From Mesorhizobium sp. BR1-1-16 (GTDB lineage: Bacteria > Pseudomonadota > Alphaproteobacteria > Rhizobiales > Kaistiaceae), in contig NZ_JAIUIE010000015.1 in NCBI RefSeq assembly GCF_020165495.1, positions 1 through 64,000 on the forward strand: DNA of 64,000 bases, given 5' to 3'. A program made the translations under genes and the position numbers. Below the pieces are notes generated by a model, which worked only from the letters and a program-made list of their open reading frames with translations, was not told the DNA's origin and made no database searches. This document shows, one piece after another, positions 17,757-26,950 of the stretch. How positions within the stretch are numbered: the first letter of the stretch is position 1; the number at the start of each line of letters is the position of its first letter.

Positions 17757-19721
17757 ATGACGGGAACCCAGCCCCCCGGCAACTTCGCCACCTCTGCGTT
17801 GCCGATCGGCGCGGTTCTCCAAGAATATCGTATTGATGGGCAACTCGGACAATCCGGCCTGGGCTTCGCCTATCTTGCTTGGGATATGGAGTTGCAGCGC
17901 CACGTCGCGATCGCCGAGTATTTTCCGTTAGCCCTGGCGACGCGCAAGCCGGATGGATCAGTCGCCCCCGCGCTGGCATCCCATCAGGCTGCCTTCGATG
18001 CCGGCGCGGAAGCGTTTGTCGAGCATGGTCGACTGCTCGGCCGCATCGAGCACCCCAATATTGCCGCCGTGCGACGGTCGTTTCGATTGAACGGCACCGC
18101 CTATCTCGTTTTGCGCCACGAGGCCGGCTCAACTCTGCGTCAGGCATTGCTGGACGGATCAATCGACGAGAAACGGCTGACCACGATATTGCGTGCCGTG
18201 ATGGACGGCTTGGAAACGATGCATCGCGCCTCAATCCTTCATCGCGGCATCACGCCAGACGCCATCATACTCAGCGACAATCGCCGCGACGATGGCGGGG
18301 AAGTGCCTGTCATCGTTGACTTCGGCGCCGTTCGTGACATCAGCAAGCCATTTCAAGACGATAGCCTTGCGGCCGGTTCGGCTGGCTTCGCGCCGCCGGA
18401 GCAGTATGGCCCTCTCGATGACGAGGGTCCCTGGACGGATATCTATGCCGTTGGCGCCACGGCCCTCTATTGCATTTGCGGCGAGACGCCGCCCCATTCG
18501 CTGGAGAGGGCCCGGGAAGATAGGCTCGTCCCCGCGGTGGAGGCTGGCGCGGGACGGTACAGCGCGCCCTTCCTCGCCCTCATCGACCGTATGCTCCAGC
18601 TCGATCGCTTCCAGCGGCCACAAAGCGCCGGCGAAGTCAGCGCCGAACTGGCCGCGATGCCGCCGATCGGGAACCAGATCGGGCAAGGCATCTTTCCAGC
18701 CACGGATCTCCCACGGACCGGCGCGTCCGGAAGCGAGCTTTCAGCGACCGCCATCGCCTCGACGATGCTGCGCGGATCATCGCCTATGCCGCCTTCTGTG
18801 GGTCCTGATGACGAGGCAGCGAAGACGGTGCTTCGGGCATGGGAATCCCCCTACGATCCGCTATCGGACGCGGACGCCTTCATCGCGCCACCGCCGTTGC
18901 CACCCGAGCGCCGGCCCCCGCCAGGGCGTCGCGGCATGGGCATGTGGATTTGGCTCTTCCTCGTAGTGCTGGCTGTGCTTGCCGGTCTTGCCTATGCTTA
19001 TCGCGGTCCTGCTCGCGAAGTCGCTTGCAACCGGCTCGACGCATTCTGTCAGCCGGACGATATCGCGTATCATGAGTTTACCGCGTGCACGGCGACGCGG
19101 TCGGCTTGCGGCGCGGCCGCCTGCGGGCTCGGCGTCGCTGACAGCTTTGCGAGCAGCCGCCACCGGGCCGAGGTGGAAAAGCGCATCACCGATGATGTAG
19201 CGAGCTGCCTCGACCAGCGGATCGCCGCGTTGCCGCCGCCCGGTGATTGTGCCGCCCTGCGTTGGCCGCGTCGCTCGGACGTGCGCGCCGAGGCGTCGGC
19301 TGTGGATCTCACTGCTGCAATCCTCCGCGGCCGCAAGTCTTGGACGGCGATGATCGCCGACGATAGCGCCGATCCGACGCAACTCTTACTGCTGGGCGAG
19401 TTGTTGCTTGGCCTTGACGGTGCGGCAGACGCCGAGGCGCAGGGTTTCGAAGCGATCTATGCCTCTGCCTATCGTGGGTTTGTCCCCGCGCTGGCCTGGA
19501 TGGCGTCCGCTTATGATCCGACGATCACGACCACCGCCCGGCCGGCTGGAATTGACCTCGATGCCGGAAATGCCATCAGTTACTATCGGAAGCTGGCAAA
19601 CAACTGCCCTGAGATCGCCGAGCAGGCGACGAAACAGGTTTGCGCCTGGCTTTCGCAGCAACGCAAGACCGGCAAGTCAGATGTCCTTTGGGTGCTGTCT
19701 GCCGAATGTTCAGGGAAGTGA
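17757..19721 (+). CDS. Transmembrane pseudokinase of the T6SS locus
   Basis: A 654-residue protein with a protein-kinase fold (about residues 23-300) whose catalytic residues are changed. The VAIK lysine is Ala53 (VAIAEYFP). The catalytic loop reads HRGITPDA (162-169), so the base Asp is Gly164 and the metal-binding Asn is Ala169. The DFG (188-190) and the APPEQYG segment remain. Phosphotransfer is therefore unlikely, and a scaffold or allosteric role is probable. A membrane helix follows at about 395-415. The periplasmic C-terminus contains many cysteines (at least ten in about 240 residues), unlike the two active kinases. The next gene starts three bases after its stop. Confidence 0.88.
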   Translation: MTGTQPPGNFATSALPIGAVLQEYRIDGQLGQSGLGFAYLAWDMELQRHVAIAEYFPLALATRKPDGSVAPALASHQAAFDAGAEAFVEHGRLLGRIEHPNIAAVRRSFRLNGTAYLVLRHEAGSTLRQALLDGSIDEKRLTTILRAVMDGLETMHRASILHRGITPDAIILSDNRRDDGGEVPVIVDFGAVRDISKPFQDDSLAAGSAGFAPPEQYGPLDDEGPWTDIYAVGATALYCICGETPPHSLERAREDRLVPAVEAGAGRYSAPFLALIDRMLQLDRFQRPQSAGEVSAELAAMPPIGNQIGQGIFPATDLPRTGASGSELSATAIASTMLRGSSPMPPSVGPDDEAAKTVLRAWESPYDPLSDADAFIAPPPLPPERRPPPGRRGMGMWIWLFLVVLAVLAGLAYAYRGPAREVACNRLDAFCQPDDIAYHEFTACTATRSACGAAACGLGVADSFASSRHRAEVEKRITDDVASCLDQRIAALPPPGDCAALRWPRRSDVRAEASAVDLTAAILRGRKSWTAMIADDSADPTQLLLLGELLLGLDGAADAEAQGFEAIYASAYRGFVPALAWMASAYDPTITTTARPAGIDLDAGNAISYYRKLANNCPEIAEQATKQVCAWLSQQRKTGKSDVLWVLSAECSGK

Positions 19722-19723
19722 TC

Positions 19724-21703
19724 ATGTCGAAACGATCGCCCGGCTGCATCGCATGTGGAAAATCTGCGGGACGTGCCGTTGTCCTGCTGATCAGCTTGGC
19801 GATCGCCAGCCTTGCCAGTCTGGCCTCGCACGCCGCCGCAGACACCCGCGAGGCCATGCTCGAGCCTGGCAAGCGCACGCTCTACCAACGGGTCATCATA
19901 AAGCCGAACGCCGTCGTCACCGATGACTGCGATGTGGACGCGACGTCAGGAACCAAGCTTCCCGCGTTCTCGATTTACTATGTCTATAGCCGCGATGATC
20001 GCTGCGTGGAGATCGGAGCCAACACCAACGGGCTGGCCAAGGGTTTCGTGAAGCGCGACATGACGGTCGACTGGATGCAATCGATCGTGGTGGCATTCAA
20101 CAATCGGGAGGATGCTGGCCGGCAACGACAGCTCCTTTTCAAAGATAAGGAGGCCTTGCAGCAGGCAACCGATCCGTCCACCGGCGTCGCCGGTCTTGCC
20201 GATCTGAGATCAAAGGCCGAGACAGGGACGTTGCAGGACTCCTCGGGCGTGATCGCCATCGAGCCAGCCGGTGTCGTGGATATCGAGCAGAACTTCTACG
20301 TGATGCCGATCCTCGACTTCCAGTCGGTCTTCCTGACCGATGGCAAAGACGGGAACTTCCAGCGGCTGAATTTTCTGCGCATTGGCGCCGTTTCGGACGT
20401 GCGTTCGCCCGATGCTCCGCCCCGCCCACTCCAGCCTGAGGCGAAACCCACAGCCGCGCTGGCCTTCATCATCGATACGACCCGCTCGATGCAGCCCTAT
20501 ATCGACCAGGCGACCGATGTCGTTCGGCAGATCCAGTCGAAGCTCAGCGCGGATGATGTCGGCGACGACGTCCGCTTCGGCATCATTGGATTTCGTCAGT
20601 CCGTCGAGAAGAATCCCGGCGTCGAATACCATGTGAAGACGTTCTTGCCGCTTGGGCCGCAGTCCGGCGCCCAGGCTTTGCTTGGCGAGTTGACGAAGGT
20701 CAACGCCGCGACCATTCCCACGCGCGGCTTTGACGAGGATTCATTCGGGGCCGTACGCGAAGCGATCGATAAGCTCGACTGGTCCGGCTCGCAGGCACGG
20801 ATTGCCGTTCTCATCACCGATGCCGGGCCTGCCGAAACCGAAAGCGCGGACTCGCTGGCTGGCGGCATGGGCGCAGACCAACTGGCCGATCTGGCGCGGC
20901 GAAAGGGCATCCGCTTCTTCGTCATGCATCTGCGCACGCCCCCTGGCAGGCAGGATCACGATTTTGCCGAGGGTGAATATCGCAAGCTGACGACGGTCGA
21001 TGGCCACGATGCCTATCTGCCGATCGCCGAAGGCAAGATCAGCGAGTTCGGCCAGCAGATGCAACAGCTCTGCGACACCATCATCAATCTCATCCACGCG
21101 ACGGAGAAGGGCGAAGCTCTGCAACCAGTCGATTCGAGCCCGTCGGCGGCGGTCATGGCGCGTGTCGGGCGGGCGCTTCAACTCGAATATTTCGGGCAGC
21201 GCCAGGATGCGACCGTGCCACAGTTCTTCGAGGCGTGGACCACGGACATGTCGCTGGAGGATCCGTCCGTACCAGCGCTCGACGAACGAGTGATGCTGAC
21301 GAAGAACCAGCTCTCGTCGCTGGCCGAGGCCCTCAGACCCATCGTCGAGCAGGGCGAGGCGCCCGGCTCGCAGGCCGATCCGGCGGATTTCTTCCGCCGC
21401 GTTCAGGAACTCGCGGCGAGGGCCAATAACGATACCAGGCAGATTTCCGACGGCACGCCGCTGGGTGAAGTCCTTGGCGAGTATTTGCAGGATCTGCCGT
21501 ATCGCAGCTATGTTCTAAACTTGACGGGCGCCGATTGGGTTAGCTTCAATCGTCAGAAGCAGCGCGAGATTCTCTCGATGCTGAAATCGAAGCTTGCCTA
21601 TTACGAAATGATTCACAGCACTCCATCCAAGTGGATCAAGCTGGACGAGGACGCCGACGACGGAGAGGTGGTCACTTTGGTCCCCCTCTTTCAGCTCCCC
21701 TAG
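19724..21703 (+). CDS. Exported von Willebrand factor A domain protein
   Basis: A 659-residue protein with an N-terminal hydrophobic signal segment ending near SHAAA. Residues about 245-440 form a VWA domain with a MIDAS motif (IDTTRSM) and a later ITDAGPAE. VWA proteins of this type in T6SS loci are thought to be periplasmic partners of the phosphorylation pathway. ATG 19724 is chosen because AGGGAAG lies just upstream and it begins right after the pseudokinase stop; an upstream in-frame start at 19640 would lie inside that gene. The C-terminal third is mainly alpha-helical and has no family that I recognise. Confidence 0.85.
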   Translation: MSKRSPGCIACGKSAGRAVVLLISLAIASLASLASHAAADTREAMLEPGKRTLYQRVIIKPNAVVTDDCDVDATSGTKLPAFSIYYVYSRDDRCVEIGANTNGLAKGFVKRDMTVDWMQSIVVAFNNREDAGRQRQLLFKDKEALQQATDPSTGVAGLADLRSKAETGTLQDSSGVIAIEPAGVVDIEQNFYVMPILDFQSVFLTDGKDGNFQRLNFLRIGAVSDVRSPDAPPRPLQPEAKPTAALAFIIDTTRSMQPYIDQATDVVRQIQSKLSADDVGDDVRFGIIGFRQSVEKNPGVEYHVKTFLPLGPQSGAQALLGELTKVNAATIPTRGFDEDSFGAVREAIDKLDWSGSQARIAVLITDAGPAETESADSLAGGMGADQLADLARRKGIRFFVMHLRTPPGRQDHDFAEGEYRKLTTVDGHDAYLPIAEGKISEFGQQMQQLCDTIINLIHATEKGEALQPVDSSPSAAVMARVGRALQLEYFGQRQDATVPQFFEAWTTDMSLEDPSVPALDERVMLTKNQLSSLAEALRPIVEQGEAPGSQADPADFFRRVQELAARANNDTRQISDGTPLGEVLGEYLQDLPYRSYVLNLTGADWVSFNRQKQREILSMLKSKLAYYEMIHSTPSKWIKLDEDADDGEVVTLVPLFQLP

Positions 21704-21718
21704 ATTGACGTAGGCACT

Positions 21719-22441
21719 ATGGCCGAGCTTCGGATCCAGAACGCAGTCAAGGTGCTCATGGAGCCGCATCGGCAGTTTCGTCTCGAGATTCGCGAGTTGA
21801 AGCTTTCCCCGGGGGACCGGATTGCGATCCTTGGTCCAACCGGATCGGGCAAGACGACCGCGATGGATCTGCTGGCGCTCGCCGGGTTACCGACCTCTGC
21901 CGACTTGTTCGAACTGAGGGATGAGCGGGGGGGCGTCCTCGACCTCAGGAACATCCGTTCCGACTCCGCCCTTGCCAAGCTGCGCGCGCGCCATTTTGGC
22001 TATGTACTTCAGAGCAACCCGCTTTTCAGTTTCATGACCATCCGCGAAAATTGCGGCTTGAGCCAGATGGTCTCGGGGCGCGTCGACAGGCCCTTCGTGG
22101 ATCAGTTGCTCGGCGCGCTCGACCTGGCCGACGCGTCGGAAAGCCGGGTGAGCACGCTGTCGGTCGGCCAGCGCCAGAAGCTCGCGGTCGGGCGCGCGCT
22201 CGCGCATCGTCCGCAGTTTGTGCTGTGCGACGAGCCGACCGCCGCGCTCGACTCAGGAAGTGCCGATGCGCTCATTGCGATGCTGGTCCGGCTCGCCGGC
22301 GCTGCTGGCTCCTGCGTCGTCATCATCACGCATGACCAGGCGCTACCGCGTAAGCACGGCTTTGACATCTACCGCATGCATCCGATCACGACGACCATGC
22401 GCGGCTCGAGACTCCTGCCGGAAAAGATGCGGTCATCATGA
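21719..22441 (+). CDS. tagT: ABC transporter ATP-binding protein, TagT-like
   Basis: A 240-residue ATPase with Walker A (GPTGSGKTT), a signature region in LSVGQRQKL, Walker B (VLCDEPTAALDS) and the H-loop (ITHDQ). It is most like the LolD/MacB group, whose partners are FtsX-type permeases. The downstream permease and SUMF1-like gene match the P. aeruginosa TagT-TagS-TagR order (there tagR-tagS-tagT), a relay that activates PpkA. The Tag name rests on this context and not on sequence comparison. The stop overlaps the permease ATG (ATGA). Confidence 0.85.
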   Translation: MAELRIQNAVKVLMEPHRQFRLEIRELKLSPGDRIAILGPTGSGKTTAMDLLALAGLPTSADLFELRDERGGVLDLRNIRSDSALAKLRARHFGYVLQSNPLFSFMTIRENCGLSQMVSGRVDRPFVDQLLGALDLADASESRVSTLSVGQRQKLAVGRALAHRPQFVLCDEPTAALDSGSADALIAMLVRLAGAAGSCVVIITHDQALPRKHGFDIYRMHPITTTMRGSRLLPEKMRSS

Positions 22442-23607
22442 TCGGGCTTCGTCTCTCCTTGCAGTTCGTGCGCCGCCGGCCGCTCGCTCTTATCGTTCCA
22501 GCGGTAGCCGTGGCTGGCTGTCTGATCCCGATCATGATCATCTGGTCGTTGAAGGCGGGATATGTCGAGCCGCTCATTACCGAGCTTCAGAGCAATCCGC
22601 GCAATCTCGAGGTGCGCCTGCGCGGTGACCGCACGCTCACCGCGGCTGATATCGCCGCCATGATCAGCCTGCCCGGAATCGGCTATATCGCGCCCACCAC
22701 CCGTGGACTGGCGTTGCGAGTTTTCGTCGGACGTCCAGGCGAGCTGAGTCAGTCCGATGCCTCGCTGCTACCCTCGTCGGCAGGCGACCCGCTTCTGCAG
22801 GCATTGGAGCCGCCCGCCGGGGATACGGTCATCGTGACGCGGGATGTCGTTCGCGACCTCGGCCTCAAGATCGGTGACATGCTCGAAGTGCGCGCGATCC
22901 GGTATGACGCCGGCGATATCTTGCGGATTCCACTCCGCGTGACGGGCGAACTCGCCCCCGCCACGCTCGCCGGCAGGCGGCTGCTTGTTCAGCAATCGAT
23001 CATCCTCGATATCGAGGACTTCGTCGACGGATATGCTGTTCCGGCCCACAATGTTGGGGGACGGCCGCCCTCCGAGCGACCGAGGACATTCGCCAACGCC
23101 CGCATCTATGCGGACAAGCTGGAAAGCGTCACGCCGCTCGTGCGGGCACTGGAAGATCTCGGCAATGTCCCGGAGTCCGACGAGGCTGCGATTGCCTCGG
23201 CACTGGCGCTTCAGAGCGGCACGGCGATGCTGGCGCTGATCTTCGCGTTGACTCTGTCGATCGGCGCCGCGATCAGTGTCTGGAGTGCGTTGGGACAGGC
23301 GTTGATCCCCCAAAAACGTGTCGTCGCCCTTTTCCGCCTGATGGGTGGAACGCGCTTTGATGTCGTCGCATTTGTGGCCCTCATCGATCTTTGCATCATG
23401 CTTTCGGCACTGCTGATCGCCAGCGCGGGATATACTGTCGCCCGCCTGCTGATCGAAAGCCGCTTCCACATTGAGGTGCACCTTCCGCTGCAACAGGCCA
23501 TCGCTACCGCTGTAGCGGTCGTGGCGGCCGCTCTCATCATCGGTATGGCGTTTGCGTACTCGTTCATGGCTATCGACATGAAGGAAGCATTGTCCAATGA
23601 GACATGA
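22438..23607 (+). CDS. tagS: FtsX/MacB-like ABC permease, TagS-like
   Basis: A 389-residue permease with the four-helix layout of the FtsX/LolC group: one helix at the N-terminus (about residues 16-38), a periplasmic domain of about 220 residues, and three helices in the last 140 residues. It should pair with the ATPase encoded directly before it. In P. aeruginosa the TagST pair works upstream of PpkA in the inner membrane. It overlaps the following SUMF1-like gene by 11 bases. Confidence 0.83.
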   Translation: MIGLRLSLQFVRRRPLALIVPAVAVAGCLIPIMIIWSLKAGYVEPLITELQSNPRNLEVRLRGDRTLTAADIAAMISLPGIGYIAPTTRGLALRVFVGRPGELSQSDASLLPSSAGDPLLQALEPPAGDTVIVTRDVVRDLGLKIGDMLEVRAIRYDAGDILRIPLRVTGELAPATLAGRRLLVQQSIILDIEDFVDGYAVPAHNVGGRPPSERPRTFANARIYADKLESVTPLVRALEDLGNVPESDEAAIASALALQSGTAMLALIFALTLSIGAAISVWSALGQALIPQKRVVALFRLMGGTRFDVVAFVALIDLCIMLSALLIASAGYTVARLLIESRFHIEVHLPLQQAIATAVAVVAAALIIGMAFAYSFMAIDMKEALSNET

Positions 23608-25180
23608 ACGCTTCGCCGCCTTTGTTGTCGTCATGCTATCGGCCGTGCCGACATTCGCCGCGGGTTGGCCGCCTCCCGTCTTCAACCCGCATCCTCTTCC
23701 AGATGATTACATCATCCCGTTGCCATGCGAGGGGAGTATGGCTTTCCGGCGGGTCAATACCGGCCAAATCGCTCCGTCGGATCCGCGGGCGCCGCTCTAT
23801 GACGAGAGCTTCATGATGGGTCGCCCCGCGAGCGGCCAGCGGAGCTTCATCGAGAGCCGGCGGCCGGAATACATCACTGGCGCCGCCGATGACAAGAACG
23901 GAACCCGCTACTACCTGATCGGCAAGTACGAAGTCACCGTCGCGCAGTACAAGGCAGTGATGGCCGCCGACGCCAGCGGCTGTCCCGCGAGTTTCGGCCC
24001 CGCCGAAGCCATGCCGCAAACCTCGCTGAGCTGGTATGACGGCATGGAGTTCGGCCGCCGCCTGAGCAGTTGGCTCTATGCAGATCCACAGCGTCTTGGC
24101 GCCATATCGCAGGAAACCGGGCTGACTGATCCCTATATTCGCCTGCCGACCGAGGTGGAATGGGAGTTTGCAGCGCGCGGGGGCCTGCGTGTTTCCAACA
24201 CCGAGCGAAGCGACGACCGGTTCCCGATGGGCAGCGGCGGCATCGATGCTTATGCCTGGACGAATGCTCCGCAATCGGCGCAGGGCAATGCGAAGCCGAT
24301 CGGTACGCGCCGGCAGAATCCGCTCGGCCTATTCGATGTGTATGGCAACGCGGCAGAGATCGCCCAGGAGCCGTTTCGCCTCACGCGCGGAGACCGTCTT
24401 CATGGCGAGGTCGGTGGGTTCGTCGTTCGTGGCGGTTCGTATCTTGATGATCCGCAGGTCGTGAATTCGGCGCTCCGCGACGAGTATCCGTTCTTTACTA
24501 GCGCGGGCTCGCGAGGCGAGTTCCGCCTAAGAGCGAATGGTATCCGCGTTATCTTTGGTGCCGCCATCCTCAACCGAGCCGTGGATATCGACGCATTCGA
24601 ACGCGCGATGGATCATATCAGCAGCGATGCCAATGAAGCCATTGCACCGCTCGCGACAGCCGATCTCCAGCGGCTCGCCGCGCATCATGACGGCGACGCG
24701 ATCGGAGAAGAGCTCAAGTCACTTCAGGGACAGCTCTCATCCGAGCTCATGCAGCGGCAAGAACTGGAGGGGCGCCTTGTCCGCAGCCTCATCGTCAATG
24801 CGGCGCTCATGGCGCGCGAGATGAACCTGACCGCTAAGGTAATGGACGTCTATTTTGAGTTTTCGCAGGACCAGACATCGACTTCGGAAGAGCGGCGCGT
24901 CTATCTCAATAAATTCAACGACAATAAGCTGAATCTCGATTTGTACTCCGATCAATATGCGAATATGATCAAGACCTTGAGCAGCGAGTATAACAACGAG
25001 GTCAGCCGGCAGGCCCTCGCGGCGAAGCGTGGGCTCATCGAGGCTGGCAATGCGGAGCTCTCGAACTTCGTGAGCGGTGTCGACCAAAATGTAGGGGCCG
25101 AGACCCGCGGAGAGCACGAGAATTCGCAAGCGATCGCGGCTAGCGTACTTGGTCGAGATCACACCTGGCTACCTCGATAG
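23597..25180 (+). CDS. tagR: Exported formylglycine-generating-enzyme-like protein, TagR-like
   Basis: A 527-residue protein with a signal peptide (MRHERFAAF to TFAAG) and a SUMF1/FGE fold at about residues 60-325: KYEVTVAQYKAVM, SWYDGMEF, RLPTEVEWEFAARGG and FVVRGGSY. The usual GNVWEW motif reads GNAAEI, and the active-site cysteine pair of true FGEs is not apparent, so it is probably not an enzyme. TagR of P. aeruginosa is such an FGE-like periplasmic protein that promotes PpkA activity. The last 200 residues are helical and coiled-coil-like and have no counterpart that I know. The gene overlaps the permease, which supports one operon. Confidence 0.83.
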   Translation: MRHERFAAFVVVMLSAVPTFAAGWPPPVFNPHPLPDDYIIPLPCEGSMAFRRVNTGQIAPSDPRAPLYDESFMMGRPASGQRSFIESRRPEYITGAADDKNGTRYYLIGKYEVTVAQYKAVMAADASGCPASFGPAEAMPQTSLSWYDGMEFGRRLSSWLYADPQRLGAISQETGLTDPYIRLPTEVEWEFAARGGLRVSNTERSDDRFPMGSGGIDAYAWTNAPQSAQGNAKPIGTRRQNPLGLFDVYGNAAEIAQEPFRLTRGDRLHGEVGGFVVRGGSYLDDPQVVNSALRDEYPFFTSAGSRGEFRLRANGIRVIFGAAILNRAVDIDAFERAMDHISSDANEAIAPLATADLQRLAAHHDGDAIGEELKSLQGQLSSELMQRQELEGRLVRSLIVNAALMAREMNLTAKVMDVYFEFSQDQTSTSEERRVYLNKFNDNKLNLDLYSDQYANMIKTLSSEYNNEVSRQALAAKRGLIEAGNAELSNFVSGVDQNVGAETRGEHENSQAIAASVLGRDHTWLPR

Positions 25181-25510
25181 AGCAGAGCTTCGCCAGCGGT
25201 GCTCCAAGGGAATGCAAGATTAGTGTTGTCACGTTCGCGGGTATGAAGGATTCCACGGTAATTAGTCCCGACTGCTGGACGCGAGATGTCTGCGTGCTTG
25301 GATAGTCCGGGGCCGGCTCTGGTAATTATCGCGCGAATTCCATGTCGCGAGGCCTTCACACAAAGGACAGAGCGCGGAACTGTTCGATGTCTGGTATAGA
25401 ATGTGGGTGGCACGTTTTGCCGCGCGGGTGAGTGCCTGTTGGGCTGGTATCCGCCTGTGGTTTGCTTGATCGGGGTGCTCTGAGTTCTTCAGTCTGCGAC
25501 GGAGGATTCG
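25181..25510. other. Intergenic region after tagR, no gene seen
   Basis: These 330 bases contain stops in all frames and no convincing gene. The right end carries GGAGG before the lipoprotein start. A promoter for the lipoprotein is likely, but I cannot point to one. Confidence 0.5.
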
Positions 25511-26218
25511 ATGATTTACGACGTACGGCCTGTGCGCGCGATACTGATGGTGGGGCCCATTCTAGTCAGCCTTCTCGCGGGGTGCCAGTCGACGACGGGT
25601 TCATCTGGGGGCGCCAGCTCTGCGGAAGCTGAGCTTCGCCAGATCGAGACGAAACGAATTGCCCAGGGCGTCGCCACCGGAGCGGCGACCGGTACAGCGA
25701 CCGGCCTGGTCCTGTGGGCGATCACGGGCGAGGAAGCCTTTGCGGTCGGTGGTTTGGGCGCAGGCGCCGCTGCCGGCGGCGGCTATGCGGCGAACGTCAA
25801 CAAGAAGGCCTCCGCGGAAGCCCGGGCGCAGGACTCGGCCAAGCAGGTTATCGCTCAGGCCAACGCCAATATCGCATCATACCGCAAGGTTGCGCGCGTC
25901 TCAGACCAAGTCGCGGCTGAAGCCAATGCCAAGATCACCAGCCTCAATGCCAAACTTGCGAAGGGTGAGGTTACGGCGGCCGAATACCGGGTTGAACTTG
26001 CAGGAGCCAAGCAGAACATTGCTTCGCTGCAGCGTAATATCACCGACGTCGACAGCGACATCAAGCAAGTCAGCCTGACGATCAAGGACGGGGGATCACC
26101 CGGCCTTACCTCCGTTCGCTCGCAGCTCGAAGCGGAGAAGGCGCAGCTCACTCAGAAGAAGGCGAAGCTGGCCGAAGCCTACAGCCGCGCCCCGAGCTCG
26201 GTCGGTATTGGCCTTTGA
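25511..26218 (+). CDS. Lipoprotein with glycine-zipper and coiled-coil region (TagQ candidate)
   Basis: A 235-residue protein with a lipoprotein signal (LLAGC, cysteine at residue 25). Residues about 50-90 are rich in Gly and Ala in the spaced pattern of glycine-zipper segments (GVATGAATGTATGL, GGLGAGAAAGGGY). The rest is strongly helical with repeated Ala/Lys/Gln and is probably a coiled coil. GGAGG stands just before the start codon. P. aeruginosa has an outer-membrane lipoprotein, TagQ, next to TagR. This gene and the next are the candidates here by position only. Confidence 0.75.
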   Translation: MIYDVRPVRAILMVGPILVSLLAGCQSTTGSSGGASSAEAELRQIETKRIAQGVATGAATGTATGLVLWAITGEEAFAVGGLGAGAAAGGGYAANVNKKASAEARAQDSAKQVIAQANANIASYRKVARVSDQVAAEANAKITSLNAKLAKGEVTAAEYRVELAGAKQNIASLQRNITDVDSDIKQVSLTIKDGGSPGLTSVRSQLEAEKAQLTQKKAKLAEAYSRAPSSVGIGL

Positions 26219-26321
26219 AGGCTTGTGGATACAGGGAGAAGCCGCGTGGCCGTCATCTGTTTGGCTATTGGGTGCAGGGGGTTCTCGACTGTTGTCGAAC
26301 CAACGCGGGGAAGAGCGTGAA

Positions 26322-26768
26322 ATGCACGACTGGTTACGCAGCTTTGCAGTCCTAGCGGGTCTCGCCAGTGCATCCGTGGTTCTGGCGTCCTGCCAGTCGA
26401 CCTGTTCTGGCGATCCGCGCAAGGACGACTTGTTCTGCGCGCAGGCGGGGTTGTCCAGCGGGCGCTATTCACAGGAAACAAGCCGGTTGACCGGCGTCGC
26501 GAACGATAGCACCACCAAGGCCTCGGCCGCCAAAAGCGAGAGCGAACGCGCACTGCGTCGCGCCGAATCCTCGCAGGCACGCGCGGCAGAATTGTCCAGC
26601 AAACAGGCGGCACAGAACCGCCAGATTTCGGCGTTGCAGTCCCAAGTTGCTGCACTGCAACGTCAGCTTTCGTCAGCGCGTGCCGCCGGTCGTTCTGCCG
26701 AAACGCAAGATCTTGAGGCGCAGATCAAGAAGCTCAAGTCCGACATCGCGCAGCTCGGCGGCCTTTGA
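26322..26768 (+). CDS. Small coiled-coil lipoprotein
   Basis: A 148-residue lipoprotein with the lipobox LASC (cysteine at residue 24) and a further short cysteine-containing part (STCSGD, LFCAQAG). The second half is a long helix with heptad-like repeats of Ala, Gln, Leu and Arg. ATG 26322 is preferred over the in-frame 26208 because GGGGAAGAG lies before it and the signal peptide begins there. Function unknown; it follows the larger coiled-coil lipoprotein by about 100 bases. Confidence 0.72.
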   Translation: MHDWLRSFAVLAGLASASVVLASCQSTCSGDPRKDDLFCAQAGLSSGRYSQETSRLTGVANDSTTKASAAKSESERALRRAESSQARAAELSSKQAAQNRQISALQSQVAALQRQLSSARAAGRSAETQDLEAQIKKLKSDIAQLGGL

Positions 26769-26950
26769 CATCATGAAAGGCCGCGGCGCGCAGCACCTAT
26801 ACTGCTTAAGAAGTATGATGCCAATGGGCAACACGATAGAAGCATCATGAAATGTACACTCTGAAAATGTCCATCCTGTCGCTTGAGTGTCGCACGCGAG
26901 GTTTGATCGTGGCATATTGCGAATGAATGAGGATGGTGGGGGGATTGCAA

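Noticed and set aside
17324-17836. Open frame of 170 residues in the region before the pseudokinase
   Set aside because: No recognisable domain, no good ribosome site, and it runs out of frame into the start of the pseudokinase gene.
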